64,000 bases of DNA from UBA1447 sp964612185. GTDB taxonomy: Bacteria; Bacillota; Clostridia; Oscillospirales; Acutalibacteraceae. The position numbers were made by a program, and so were the translations under genes. Of the stretch, positions 46,000 to 54,081 are shown in pieces. Numbering within the stretch: the stretch's first letter is position 1; every line of letters begins with the position of its first letter. The notes under the pieces were generated by a model. That model was not told the DNA's origin and ran no database searches. It saw only the letters and a program-made list of their open reading frames with translations. Location of the stretch: contig CAZTCR010000012.1 in assembly GCA_964612185.1 (NCBI GenBank), positions 5,634 through 69,633 of the forward strand. The letters run 5' to 3'.

Positions 46000-47163
46000 C
46001 TACTTCTTTTTCTTCCCGAAAATGCCGCCCTTTTCTTCATTGCCTTCGTTTGAAGGACCTTTGCTGCCGAGCGACGCTTGGAACTGTTTGAGCAAATCCT
46101 TTTGCTGCTGATTCAAATTCTTCGGCACATCGACAATAACACGGATATACTGGTCGCCTTTGCCCCTGCCGTTGAGCACCTGAATGCCCCTGCCCTTCAA
46201 ACTGAACACCTCACCGGGCTGTGTGCCCGCGGGCAGTTTAAAGTCCACCTTGCCGTCCAAAGTCGGTACAAGCAGGCTGTCGCCCAACACGGCTTGCGCG
46301 TAATTTATGGTATAATCACACCAGACATTGTAACCGTCGCGTTCAAAGAACGGATGCGGGCGCACAAAAACCGCCACATGCAAATCGCCTGCCGGGCCGC
46401 TGTTGATGCCGATATTTCCCTCGCCCCGGACATTGAGCACCTGCCCGTCGTCAATGCCGGCGGGGATGTTGACTTCAATATTGCTTTGCTTTGAAACCCG
46501 GCCGCCGCCGCGGCATTTGTTGCACGGTTTTTCAACAAACTTGCCTCTGCCGCCGCATTTGGGGCATGCTTTGGTGGTTGACATCACGCCGAACGGCGTG
46601 CGCTGTTGGGCGTTGACCTGCCCCTTGCCGTTGCATTCCGGGCAAATCTTGGGTTCCGTGCCTTTTTCCGCGCCGCTGCCTTTGCACTCCGGGCAGACTT
46701 CGATTTTGCTGATATCAACGGTGCGCTTGCAGCCTTTTGCCGCTTCTTCAAACGATATGGTCACCCTGGCCTGGACATCTTCGCCCCTGCGCGGCGCGTT
46801 TGGATTGGCTTGCCTGCCGCCGCCAAAGCCGCCGCCCCCGCCGAATATGCTGCCGAATATATCGCCCAGATCAAATTCCATCCCGTCGCCGAAACCGCCA
46901 AAACCGCCGCCCGGACCGCCCGCGCCGAAGTTGGGGTCAACGCCCCTGTGGCCGAACTGATCATAGCGGGATTTTTTGTCGGCGTCGGACAGGACTTCGT
47001 AAGCCTCGTTGGCTTCCTTGAATTTGGACTCGGCAGTTTTGTCACCCTGATTTAAGTCAGGGTGATATTGTTTGGCCTTTTTACGGTATGCTTTTTTAAT
47101 CTCGTCCTCGGTTGCGGTCTTCGGCACACCGAGCACTTCGTAGAAATCGCGTTTTTCGGCCAA
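46000..47163 (-). CDS. dnaJ: Chaperone protein DnaJ
   Basis: Type I Hsp40, co-chaperone of DnaK. The J domain has YHPDLNQG with the HPD motif (about 33-35), then a Gly/Phe-rich linker (GGFGGFGDG), four CxxCxGxG zinc repeats (CPECKGSG, CPECNGKG, CPKCGGRG, CNKCRGGG) and the C-terminal substrate domains. Length 387 is usual. It lies 145 bp after dnaK; a TATAAT at 47238-47243 (minus) could be part of a weak internal promoter. Confidence 0.97.
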   Translation of the reverse strand: MAEKRDFYEVLGVPKTATEDEIKKAYRKKAKQYHPDLNQGDKTAESKFKEANEAYEVLSDADKKSRYDQFGHRGVDPNFGAGGPGGGFGGFGDGMEFDLGDIFGSIFGGGGGFGGGRQANPNAPRRGEDVQARVTISFEEAAKGCKRTVDISKIEVCPECKGSGAEKGTEPKICPECNGKGQVNAQQRTPFGVMSTTKACPKCGGRGKFVEKPCNKCRGGGRVSKQSNIEVNIPAGIDDGQVLNVRGEGNIGINSGPAGDLHVAVFVRPHPFFERDGYNVWCDYTINYAQAVLGDSLLVPTLDGKVDFKLPAGTQPGEVFSLKGRGIQVLNGRGKGDQYIRVIVDVPKNLNQQQKDLLKQFQASLGSKGPSNEGNEEKGGIFGKKKK

Positions 47164-47262
47164 TACAATCGGCTCCCATCGTTATAGTTTAAGCATGACA
47201 TAGGTTGAATCCGGTAAAGCCGGACGCATTGTGTATTATTATAGCGGTTCTCCATTTCAACT

Positions 47263-47291
47263 ACAAGGGCGGAAATAAATTCCGCCCTTGT
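47263..47291 (-). other. Strong hairpin in the dnaK-dnaJ gap
   Basis: A perfect 12-bp stem (ACAAGGGCGGAA/TTCCGCCCTTGT) 17 nt after dnaK. It is followed by AGTTGAAATGG and not by a U-tract, so it is more likely an RNA processing or stability element for the dnaK message than a terminator. Confidence 0.6.
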
Positions 47292-47308
47292 GCTGATAGT
47301 TGATAGCC

Positions 47309-49150
47309 TTACTGGTCGTCCGGCACATCGGTAAAGTCGGCTTCCGTGTACCCGCCGGCATCACCGGCAGGCGGAGCGTCTTCGCCCGGGGCTTGGCCTG
47401 CCGCCCCTGCCGCTTCCGCGGCCTGTTTGTAAAGCCTTTCGGAAACTTCATAGAACTTTGCCTGCAACTCTTCCTGACCGGATTTGATGAGGTTCATGTC
47501 CTCCCCCTTGAGGGCTTCTTTGAGTGACTCGATTTTTTCGTTGAGCGCTGACTTTTCATCGTCGGAGAATTTGTCGCCCTCTTCGCTGATGAGTTTTTCA
47601 CACTGATAGACCATTTGGTCCGCGCCGTTGCGGGTATCGATATCCTCACGGCGCTGCTTGTCTTCCGCTGCGAACTGCTCCGCTTCACGCACAGCCTTTT
47701 CAACATCATCTTTGGACATATTGGTGGATGATGTGATGGAAATGGATTGTTCCTTGTTGGTGCCCAAGTCCTTCGCGTGTACATGCACGATGCCGTTGGC
47801 ATCGATGTCGAAGGTCACTTCGATTTGCGGTGTGCCCCTTCTCGCGGGCATAATGCCGTCCAGGTGGAATACGCCGATGCTCTTGTTGTCCTTGGCGAAC
47901 TCACGCTCACCTTGGAGCACATTGACTTCAACAGACGGTTGGTTATCCGCCGCGGTGGAGAAGATTTGGCTCTTTTTTACCGGTATGGTGGTGTTTCTTT
48001 CAATAATCTTGGTGCTGACCCCGCCGAGCGTTTCAATGCCGAGCGAGAGCGGCGTGACATCAAGCAGCAGCAGTCCTTTGACCTCGCCGCCGAGCACACC
48101 GGCCTGCAACGCGGCGCCGATAGCGACGCATTCGTCCGGGTTGATGCCCTGGAACGGTTCCATCCCCATGAACTTTTTAACCGCCTCAAGCACTGCAGGT
48201 GTACGGGAAGAACCGCCGACCATCAGAACCTTATGAATATCAGAATTTTTCAAGCCGGAATCCGCCATTGCCTGACGCACGGGCCCCATTGTTTTTTCCA
48301 CAAGGTCTGCGGTCATTTCGTTAAACTTCGCCCTGGTGAGGGTCGTCTCCAAATGCCTGGGGCCGGAAGCGTCCGCCGTGATAAACGGCAGGTTGATGGT
48401 GGAAGTGGTCACGCCGGAAAGCTCGATTTTCGCCTTTTCCGCCGCTTCCTTGAGGCGTTGCATGGCCATTTTATCGCCGCGCAGGTCAATGCCCTGCTCC
48501 TTTTTAAACTCGTCAGCAAGCCAGTCTATAATCCGCTGGTCAAAGTCGTCGCCGCCGAGCCTGTTATTGCCGGCTGTCGCGAGCACTTCCTGCACGCCGT
48601 CGCCCATTTCGATGATGGAAACATCGAAGGTACCGCCGCCGAGGTCATAAACCATGACCTTTTGGTCGTTCTCTTTATCAATACCGTAAGATAGTGCTGC
48701 AGCGGTGGGTTCGTTGATGATTCGCTTGACTTCAAGCCCCGCGATTTTGCCCGCATCCTTGGTCGCCTGGCGCTGGGCATCTGTAAAGTACGCGGGAACG
48801 GTGATAACCGCCTCAGTCACTTTTTCACCGAGATACGCTTCCGCGTCGGTTTTCAGCTTGGTTAGAATCATCGCCGAAATCTCCTGCGGGGTATACTTTT
48901 TGCCGTCGATGTTCACCTTGAATTCTGTACCCATCTGCCTTTTGATGGATGATATGGTTCTTTCCGGGTTGGTGATGGCCTGCCGTTTGGCAACCTGCCC
49001 CACCATACGCTCGCCGGTCTTGCCGAACGCGACGACGGACGGTGTGGTTCTTCCGCCCTCCGCGTTTGCAATAACAACCGGTTCGCCGCCTTCTATAACC
49101 GCTACGCATGAGTTTGTTGTGCCTAAATCAATTCCTATTACCTTTGCCAT
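47309..49150 (-). CDS. dnaK: Chaperone protein DnaK (Hsp70)
   Basis: The 613-residue Hsp70 with the ATPase signatures GIDLGTTNS, VYDLGGGTFDVSI and VLMVGGSSRTPAV, a substrate-binding domain with DVTPLSLGIETLGG, and the helical lid. It lacks the 24-residue insertion in the first ATPase lobe typical of Gram-negative DnaK, as expected in Firmicutes. The tail is short and acidic (ADFTDVPDDQ). GGAGG before the ATG; 46 bp after grpE. Confidence 0.98.
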   Translation of the reverse strand: MAKVIGIDLGTTNSCVAVIEGGEPVVIANAEGGRTTPSVVAFGKTGERMVGQVAKRQAITNPERTISSIKRQMGTEFKVNIDGKKYTPQEISAMILTKLKTDAEAYLGEKVTEAVITVPAYFTDAQRQATKDAGKIAGLEVKRIINEPTAAALSYGIDKENDQKVMVYDLGGGTFDVSIIEMGDGVQEVLATAGNNRLGGDDFDQRIIDWLADEFKKEQGIDLRGDKMAMQRLKEAAEKAKIELSGVTTSTINLPFITADASGPRHLETTLTRAKFNEMTADLVEKTMGPVRQAMADSGLKNSDIHKVLMVGGSSRTPAVLEAVKKFMGMEPFQGINPDECVAIGAALQAGVLGGEVKGLLLLDVTPLSLGIETLGGVSTKIIERNTTIPVKKSQIFSTAADNQPSVEVNVLQGEREFAKDNKSIGVFHLDGIMPARRGTPQIEVTFDIDANGIVHVHAKDLGTNKEQSISITSSTNMSKDDVEKAVREAEQFAAEDKQRREDIDTRNGADQMVYQCEKLISEEGDKFSDDEKSALNEKIESLKEALKGEDMNLIKSGQEELQAKFYEVSERLYKQAAEAAGAAGQAPGEDAPPAGDAGGYTEADFTDVPDDQ

Positions 49151-49196
49151 TTCAATGTCCTCCTTAAATTGTAAAAATATATATTATCTGCAGTTT

Positions 49197-49724
49197 TCAG
49201 TTTGCGACCGTTACTGTTGCGCTGCGAATAATCTTATCGCCGAGTTTGTATCCCTTGCTGATTACCTGTGCGATAGCATTTTCATCCAAATCTTCATCCT
49301 CAATGTGCATCACGGCATTGTGAAGGTTCGGGTCAAAATCCTCGCCGGGTTCGCCGAAGCATTCCACACCGAGTTTTGTGATGAATGCGGTAAATTGGTT
49401 GTAAATCATGCCAATGCCTTTTTTATACTCTTCCGCATTCGCGGCATCGGCGCTTTGCGCCCGTTCAAAGTTGTCAATCACCGGTAAAAGCTCTTTGACC
49501 ACGGATGATTTTGACATACAATAGAGCTCTTCTTTTTCCCGCTGTGTGCGCTTGCGGAAGTTGTCATACTCCGCGGCAAGGCGTAAAAGCTGATCGTTCT
49601 TTTCGGCAAGTTGGTTTTCGAGTTCCTGTTCCCGCCCGGCCTTGTCCTTTTTTACCTTGTGGGTTTTTTCCTGCTCCGTGACCGGCTTGTCTTGCATATC
49701 GTCTTCTTTCCTACTCTTCGTCAT
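49197..49724 (-). CDS. grpE: Nucleotide exchange factor GrpE
   Basis: GrpE exchanges ADP on DnaK. The protein has an N-terminal charged, coiled-coil region (LENQLAEKNDQLLRLAAEYDNFRKRTQREKE) and the GrpE signature in the C-terminal beta domain, ending GYKLGDKIIRSATVTVAN. The ATG at 49724 (175 aa) lies 6-7 nt after GGAGG; an upstream in-frame GTG abuts that site and cannot use it. Second gene of the CIRCE-controlled operon. Confidence 0.96.
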   Translation of the reverse strand: MTKSRKEDDMQDKPVTEQEKTHKVKKDKAGREQELENQLAEKNDQLLRLAAEYDNFRKRTQREKEELYCMSKSSVVKELLPVIDNFERAQSADAANAEEYKKGIGMIYNQFTAFITKLGVECFGEPGEDFDPNLHNAVMHIEDEDLDENAIAQVISKGYKLGDKIIRSATVTVAN

Positions 49725-49758
49725 CGGCTGCACCTCCGTTTTTTCATTGTATTATTAT

Positions 49759-50784
49759 CTATTCTTCAAGCGCCTGCGTCAGCAGAGAACCGACCAAATC
49801 GGTTAAATACCGGACGCTGGGAATAAGCCTTGCGTAGTCGATTCTTGTGGGCCCGATGAGCCCGATAACGCCGCCTTCTTTGAGCCCGACGGAATACCGC
49901 GCGAGGATGATGCTTGAATTTTCGAGCTGGCGGTATAAATTCTCTTTACCAATCATAATGTCCAGCTGGTTCTTGCTCGCGGATATCAAGCGGTTAAGAG
50001 GCTCTGATTTATTGAGAAAGTCCATTAACTCATGGGCATTGCCGCTGAATTCGCGGTGATTGAGCAGGTTGGACTGTCCGCCGAGCATGATTTCCGTTTC
50101 CTCCGCGTCCCGGGACAAGTCCGCAACCGTCGCGAGCAGCGGGAGCATAGCGAGCGCTTCGATACCAAGGGAGGCGGCAAGCGTTTGGAGCATAACGGTG
50201 TTCACATCGCGCACGGGGTAGCCTAAAAGTTTAGCGGCAGTCAGGTTGTAAAAAATCTCTATCATGGAGCCGCTCAACTCAAAATCAAGCCGGCAGACCC
50301 TGCTGCGGATAATCCCGCCGGATGTTAAGAGCACAATCATCGCCGTACGGGTTCCGATGGGGACAATCTCAATGCGTTTAATCAAGACACTTTCGCCCTT
50401 GGGCATGGTGGACACGGCGGCGCAGTTGGTCAAATCCGCCAGCACTTCGCCTGCTTTTTCAAGCAGCCGCTCCGGGTCACCTTCTCCGGTGGACATGTCC
50501 GCCTCTATCTTCCTGCGCTGGGGGGCGTTCAACTCGTATTTGTTCATTAAATTATCAACATAATAGCGGTAACCGGAATGCGATGGTATTCTGCCCGCGG
50601 AGGTGTGGGGCTGCTCCAACAAACCCAGTGCCGATAGTTCCGACATCTCGTTGCGGATGGTTGCCGACGACAGCGCAAGACCGAGTTTTTCCACAAGTCC
50701 CTTTGAGCCGACCGGCTCGCCCGTTTCAATATATTGTTCGATAATTGCCGCGAGAATTTTTTGTTTGCGTTCGCTTATTTCCAC
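49759..50784 (-). CDS. hrcA: Heat-inducible transcription repressor HrcA
   Basis: HrcA binds CIRCE and represses class I heat-shock genes. The N-terminal winged helix starts VEISERKQKILAAIIEQYIETGEPVGSKGL and continues SSATIRNEMSELSALGLLEQPHTSAGRIPS, highly diagnostic; the rest is the GAF-like dimerisation domain. I chose the GTG at 50784 (341 aa), 5 nt after GGGGTGA, in place of starts further up (GTG 50793, GTG 50826), which run into the CIRCE element. First gene of its operon. Confidence 0.95.
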   Translation of the reverse strand: MEISERKQKILAAIIEQYIETGEPVGSKGLVEKLGLALSSATIRNEMSELSALGLLEQPHTSAGRIPSHSGYRYYVDNLMNKYELNAPQRRKIEADMSTGEGDPERLLEKAGEVLADLTNCAAVSTMPKGESVLIKRIEIVPIGTRTAMIVLLTSGGIIRSRVCRLDFELSGSMIEIFYNLTAAKLLGYPVRDVNTVMLQTLAASLGIEALAMLPLLATVADLSRDAEETEIMLGGQSNLLNHREFSGNAHELMDFLNKSEPLNRLISASKNQLDIMIGKENLYRQLENSSIILARYSVGLKEGGVIGLIGPTRIDYARLIPSVRYLTDLVGSLLTQALEE

Positions 50785-50819
50785 CAATTTCACCCCGTTT
50801 GCCGTTAGACTGCTAAAAA

Positions 50820-50846
50820 TTAGCACTCATTGCTTTCGAGTGCTAA
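50820..50846. promoter_or_regulatory. CIRCE operator
   Basis: A perfect CIRCE: TTAGCACTC, 9-bp spacer (50829-50837), GAGTGCTAA. It lies just downstream of the hrcA -10 and before hrcA, so HrcA represses its own operon. Confidence 0.98.
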
Positions 50847-50857
50847 GTTCTGTCTAT

Positions 50858-50886
50858 ACTATACAACCTGAATTCATTTTTGTCAA
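50858..50886 (-). promoter_or_regulatory. Sigma-A promoter of the hrcA operon
   Basis: Minus strand TTGACA (50881-50886) and TATAGT (50858-50863), 17-bp spacer. The predicted transcription start falls next to the CIRCE element. Confidence 0.9.
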
Positions 50887-50936
50887 CAATTCAAATGTAA
50901 ACACTTTGTTAATGATTGTTGGACAAATTGTGGCGG

Positions 50937-51165
50937 GATGAACGATAGCAGAGCAATGGCTGAGCGGTTGTTGAACGATAGGTGAGCGGTAGGAGAAAAT
51001 TTGCTGAGCAATAGGTGAGCAATATAGGAGCAATTGCTGAGAAGTTGTGGTACAACAGCGGAACAATAGACGAGAAATCGTTCTCCCCTCGCAATCCTCG
51101 TTCTCCCATCGCTAACCCATTGCTCAGCCATTGTTAACCTATTGCTCACCCGTCGTTCAGCAGTT
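50937..51165. repeat. Foldback array B: about twenty 11-bp units downstream of hemW
   Basis: About 20 units, the longest array. Units 50937-51079 run in one orientation (for example GCAGAGCAATG 50948, GCTGAGCGGTT 50959, GGTGAGCAATA 51014); from 51080 they are reversed (GTTCTCCCATC 51100, GCTAACCCATT 51111, GCTCAGCCATT 51122). One 9-nt interruption occurs at 51091-51099. The last two units overlap the 3' end of the hemW coding region; the array ends about 50 bp upstream of the hrcA -35. Confidence 0.85.
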
Positions 51166-52282
51166 CCCCGATGATTTTATTGGATAAAAGGAACCCTTTC
51201 CGTGTAAGGTATATACCCTTTACATTTGAGTTCAGCAAGCCTTGTTCTTCAAAAACCTTCGCCCGCTCCCGCATCTGCTCGGGTATGCCGAAGCCATATC
51301 TTTCAAGGGTTTCGCGTTCTTTGAGCCCTTCATTCAGGCGCAGGCGCAGCATGGCGTATTCCTCAAAACCGCCGCCCCCGCCGTCCGGCACAGGCTCACT
51401 GCCGCCGATAAAGCTTTTCAAGTCCCGCGGATAGTAAAATCGTTTCCCGTCAATGAAAGAATGGGCGGCGGGGCCGATGCCGAGATATTCCTCACAGCGC
51501 CAATACTTTAAATTGTGCCGGCTTTTCCATCCCGGGCGGGCGAAATTCGATATTTCGTATTGCATAAACCCTGCCCGTTCGAGCGCTTCGACCGCTTGCA
51601 AATAAAAATCGCAAACCGCGTCCTCATCCGGCAGGTTCAGCCTTTCTTTTTGCGCGGCAAACGGCGTGCCGTCCTCAATTTTCAGCATATACGCGCTGAC
51701 ATGGGTGATACCGGCGGCGGCGCAGCAATCAATTGACCGCTGAAGACTGCCGGGCGTTTGCCCGGGTATGCCGAGCATCAGGTCCAGCGAAATGTTTGTT
51801 ATGCCGGCGGCTTTTGCTTTTTCGACTGCCTGCGCGGTGTCCGCGGCAACGCCCTTGCGCCCGAGCGCAGCCCGTTCCGTATCAACAGCGGACTGCAACC
51901 CCAAAGAAATACGGTTGACACCCGCTTGAGCAAGTTTTTCAAAATCAAAGAAGCTATCCCGCGCGCCGACATTGGACGGGTTACATTCAACCGTAATCTC
52001 CAACCCCGCATTCCGGCCATTGTTAAAGCTGCTTTTTGCTTGTTCAGCAAGCCCGGCGAGTCTTTCGGCACCGATGAGCGACGGCGTACCGCCGCCGAAG
52101 TACAGGGTGTCAAATGGTCTTTGGAGTTTTGTCCCCCAGGCGTGAATACCGGTCGAAACGGCTCTGTAGTAATTGTCCATTGTGCCCTCATCTGCGCAAA
52201 CGGAGTAAAAATCGCAGTACGGGCATTTACCGGCACAAAACGGAATGTGGATGTATAAGCCGATGGGGCCGTTTCCACTCAT
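51146..52282 (-). CDS. hemW: Radical SAM heme chaperone HemW
   Basis: HemW (formerly annotated as HemN-like coproporphyrinogen oxidase) transfers heme to proteins. Cys16, Cys20 and Cys23 in FCAGKCPYCDF form the Cx3Cx2C cluster motif; it lacks the extra N-terminal features of true HemN. FGGGTPSL and ECNPSN follow. GGAGG lies 9 nt before the ATG. In the usual Firmicute order lepA-hemW-hrcA, a symporter gene is here inserted between lepA and hemW, and 11-bp repeat arrays flank hemW on both sides. Confidence 0.93.
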   Translation of the reverse strand: MSGNGPIGLYIHIPFCAGKCPYCDFYSVCADEGTMDNYYRAVSTGIHAWGTKLQRPFDTLYFGGGTPSLIGAERLAGLAEQAKSSFNNGRNAGLEITVECNPSNVGARDSFFDFEKLAQAGVNRISLGLQSAVDTERAALGRKGVAADTAQAVEKAKAAGITNISLDLMLGIPGQTPGSLQRSIDCCAAAGITHVSAYMLKIEDGTPFAAQKERLNLPDEDAVCDFYLQAVEALERAGFMQYEISNFARPGWKSRHNLKYWRCEEYLGIGPAAHSFIDGKRFYYPRDLKSFIGGSEPVPDGGGGGFEEYAMLRLRLNEGLKERETLERYGFGIPEQMRERAKVFEEQGLLNSNVKGIYLTRKGFLLSNKIIGELLNDG

Positions 52283-52305
52283 AACGGAATGCCTCCTATG
52301 TTATA

Positions 52306-52470
52306 GGTGAACAATAGGTGAGCGGTGGCTGAGCAGTTGCTGAGCAATAGCTGAGAAGTTGCTGAGCGGTTGTTGAGTAATTGTAAACCGATCGTTAACC
52401 TATCGTTCTCCCATCGTTAACCGATTGCTCACCTATTGCTAACCAATCGCTCACCTATTGCTCTGCCGCC
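52306..52470. repeat. Foldback array C: fifteen 11-bp units upstream of hemW
   Basis: Exactly 15 units of 11 bp without a single phase slip (165 bp). Seven units from 52306 read as GGTGAACAATA, GGTGAGCGGTG, GCTGAGCAGTT, GCTGAGCAATA, GCTGAGAAGTT, GCTGAGCGGTT, GTTGAGTAATT; from 52383 they read GTTAACCTATC, GTTCTCCCATC, GCTCACCTATT and similar, the reverse orientation. It lies between the hemW ribosome binding site (minus) and the symporter terminator. Confidence 0.88.
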
Positions 52471-52486
52471 CGCGCAGATATGAAAA

Positions 52487-52504
52487 GGCGGGCAACCGCC
52501 CGCC
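52487..52504 (-). terminator. Terminator of the GPH symporter gene
   Basis: A perfect 7-bp stem GGCGGGC/GCCCGCC with 4-nt loop, followed by TTTT on the minus strand, 19 nt past the symporter stop. Confidence 0.82.
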
Positions 52505-52522
52505 CCGAATAGCTTTTCAGAA

Positions 52523-54067
52523 TCAAACTTCTGCGGTAACCGCCGGTTCGTCCGGTTTGCCTGTTTCACCCGTTGACAGCACCTTTTGCGCAGATGCTCT
52601 GCGCGCGAGGAGTTCTTCATACATTTTTTCGCGTTTTTCCCCGCCGAGGTCATAAAAGAATTTTGGGATAAGCCCGAGGCTGCCGGTGACAATCGGGATA
52701 ATGGTCGTCATCGCGAAAAGGTAATATTTTGTCCTGTCTGTTTGGGTACCGACTTTTTTACCCTGTTCATAGCCGATTTTTTTCATCAATATCGGTTTAA
52801 TGGTACCGCTGATGGTACCGACCAATTTGGTGGCGAGCCCCCTCGCGGTGCTCGTCATCCCTTCTGTTCTGTAGCCGTTCTTCCATTCGCAATAATCCAT
52901 CGCCTCGTTGGACATTTCAACAGGAATCACCTTGCGGATACCGTACACGGACATCGCCAGCGTTTCCTGCGCCATCAAGACCGGTATCATGTACTTCGGT
53001 TTGTTGTACCAGCCTTTCGGTCCGATTCCGCCAATGGAACCCAGCAGAAAAACACCGATATTCAAAAAGTCACCGAAGTTGCCCCCGGCAATCCAAAGGA
53101 ACTTGGTGGAAAACTTTTTTCTCATCCAGGTCACATACGCGTAACTCGCGTTTGACACAAACCCGCCGGGGATACCCACAATGTTTTTGATGGAAGCGGA
53201 ACCCAGCACATCAATCAGGTAATTGTTCATGCCCGCGCTGATGGAGAACGCCCCGAGGAAATCCGACAGCGTCATGAGCAGAATCGGTTTGTTGTTGAGA
53301 ATGGAACGGAAACCGTCCATGATACTTGGGCGCTCCACCGACTGCAGAACCCGTTCCCTCGTGACAACGAAGAAGAAAAGAGCCATCACGCCGCCTGTGA
53401 TTGTTGTAATTAAGCCCATGGAAATATAAGCGGTTGCCAGCTTCATTTTGATCATATCATGGTTGATGAGGTCTATCATCAAACCCATGGCAATTTCCGG
53501 CAATTTTTCAACAAATCCGGAAAAAAAGTTTGCCTTGGTAATCAGCCGTGTTCTGTCTAAAGGATGCGGTGTGATGGTGGCAAGCATCCCGCTCACAGAT
53601 ACGCCCCTGAAGGTTCCCGCCCCTTCGCGGATGAGCGCGAGCGCCAGCCATACGGCGAATTTGGTAACATCCATGCCGCCTTTGTTGGGGAAAATGACAG
53701 GCATCAGCCAATAAATACAGGTGCCCAAAGTGCCGGGTATCGCCAGTATGATGAGATAGGGCTTGAATTTCCCCCAGCGTGTTCTGGTTTTGTCAACAAT
53801 AACGCCCGTGAAGGTATCGTTGACGACATCCCAAATTGTGTTGATAAAATTGACAATAGCGAGATAATAAAAATCAATATGCAACACATCAAAAATAAAG
53901 CGTTCCGCATAGAGATTGATGTTAAAACTGTTCGATACATCGAACAATACATAGGCCATCGTTTCCCTGGAACCGACATACCGCCGGTTCTGGTAGACCA
54001 GTTTGGTCTGCCCTTCCTGAGCCATGCTGTTAACCAACCCTTTCTGTCTTTTGCGGAGTCCCCGCAT
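52523..54067 (-). CDS. GPH-type sugar:cation symporter (second)
   Basis: A 514-residue MFS-superfamily protein with about 12 helices. The GPH pattern is clear at the N terminus: NFINTIWDVVNDTFTGVIVDKTRTRWGKFKPYLI after helix 2, and DRTRLITKANFF later. It is distantly related to the symporter at 43082-44782. Substrate unknown. The start at 54067 is 14 bp after the lepA stop; an ATG at 54025 (500 aa) is possible. Its site between lepA and hemW is unusual. It has its own terminator but no separate promoter, so transcription likely comes from lepA. Confidence 0.85.
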   Translation of the reverse strand: MRGLRKRQKGLVNSMAQEGQTKLVYQNRRYVGSRETMAYVLFDVSNSFNINLYAERFIFDVLHIDFYYLAIVNFINTIWDVVNDTFTGVIVDKTRTRWGKFKPYLIILAIPGTLGTCIYWLMPVIFPNKGGMDVTKFAVWLALALIREGAGTFRGVSVSGMLATITPHPLDRTRLITKANFFSGFVEKLPEIAMGLMIDLINHDMIKMKLATAYISMGLITTITGGVMALFFFVVTRERVLQSVERPSIMDGFRSILNNKPILLMTLSDFLGAFSISAGMNNYLIDVLGSASIKNIVGIPGGFVSNASYAYVTWMRKKFSTKFLWIAGGNFGDFLNIGVFLLGSIGGIGPKGWYNKPKYMIPVLMAQETLAMSVYGIRKVIPVEMSNEAMDYCEWKNGYRTEGMTSTARGLATKLVGTISGTIKPILMKKIGYEQGKKVGTQTDRTKYYLFAMTTIIPIVTGSLGLIPKFFYDLGGEKREKMYEELLARRASAQKVLSTGETGKPDEPAVTAEV

Positions 54068-54081
54068 AATTTTTCTCGTCT

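Noticed and set aside
47230..47262. Separate promoter for dnaJ
   Set aside because: TATAAT is present on the minus strand at 47238-47243 but the -35 at 17 bp is TTGTAG; too weak to list as a feature.
50854..51149. Short overlapping minus-strand frames in array B with periodic Ser/Cys/Gln-rich products
   Set aside because: The periodicity comes from the 11-bp units being read in three frames; no ribosome binding site, and most units carry stop codons in other frames.
50937..52470. CRISPR-like appearance of the repeat arrays
   Set aside because: Units are 11 bp, contiguous, degenerate and invert half-way; there are no constant repeats with unique spacers and no cas genes.
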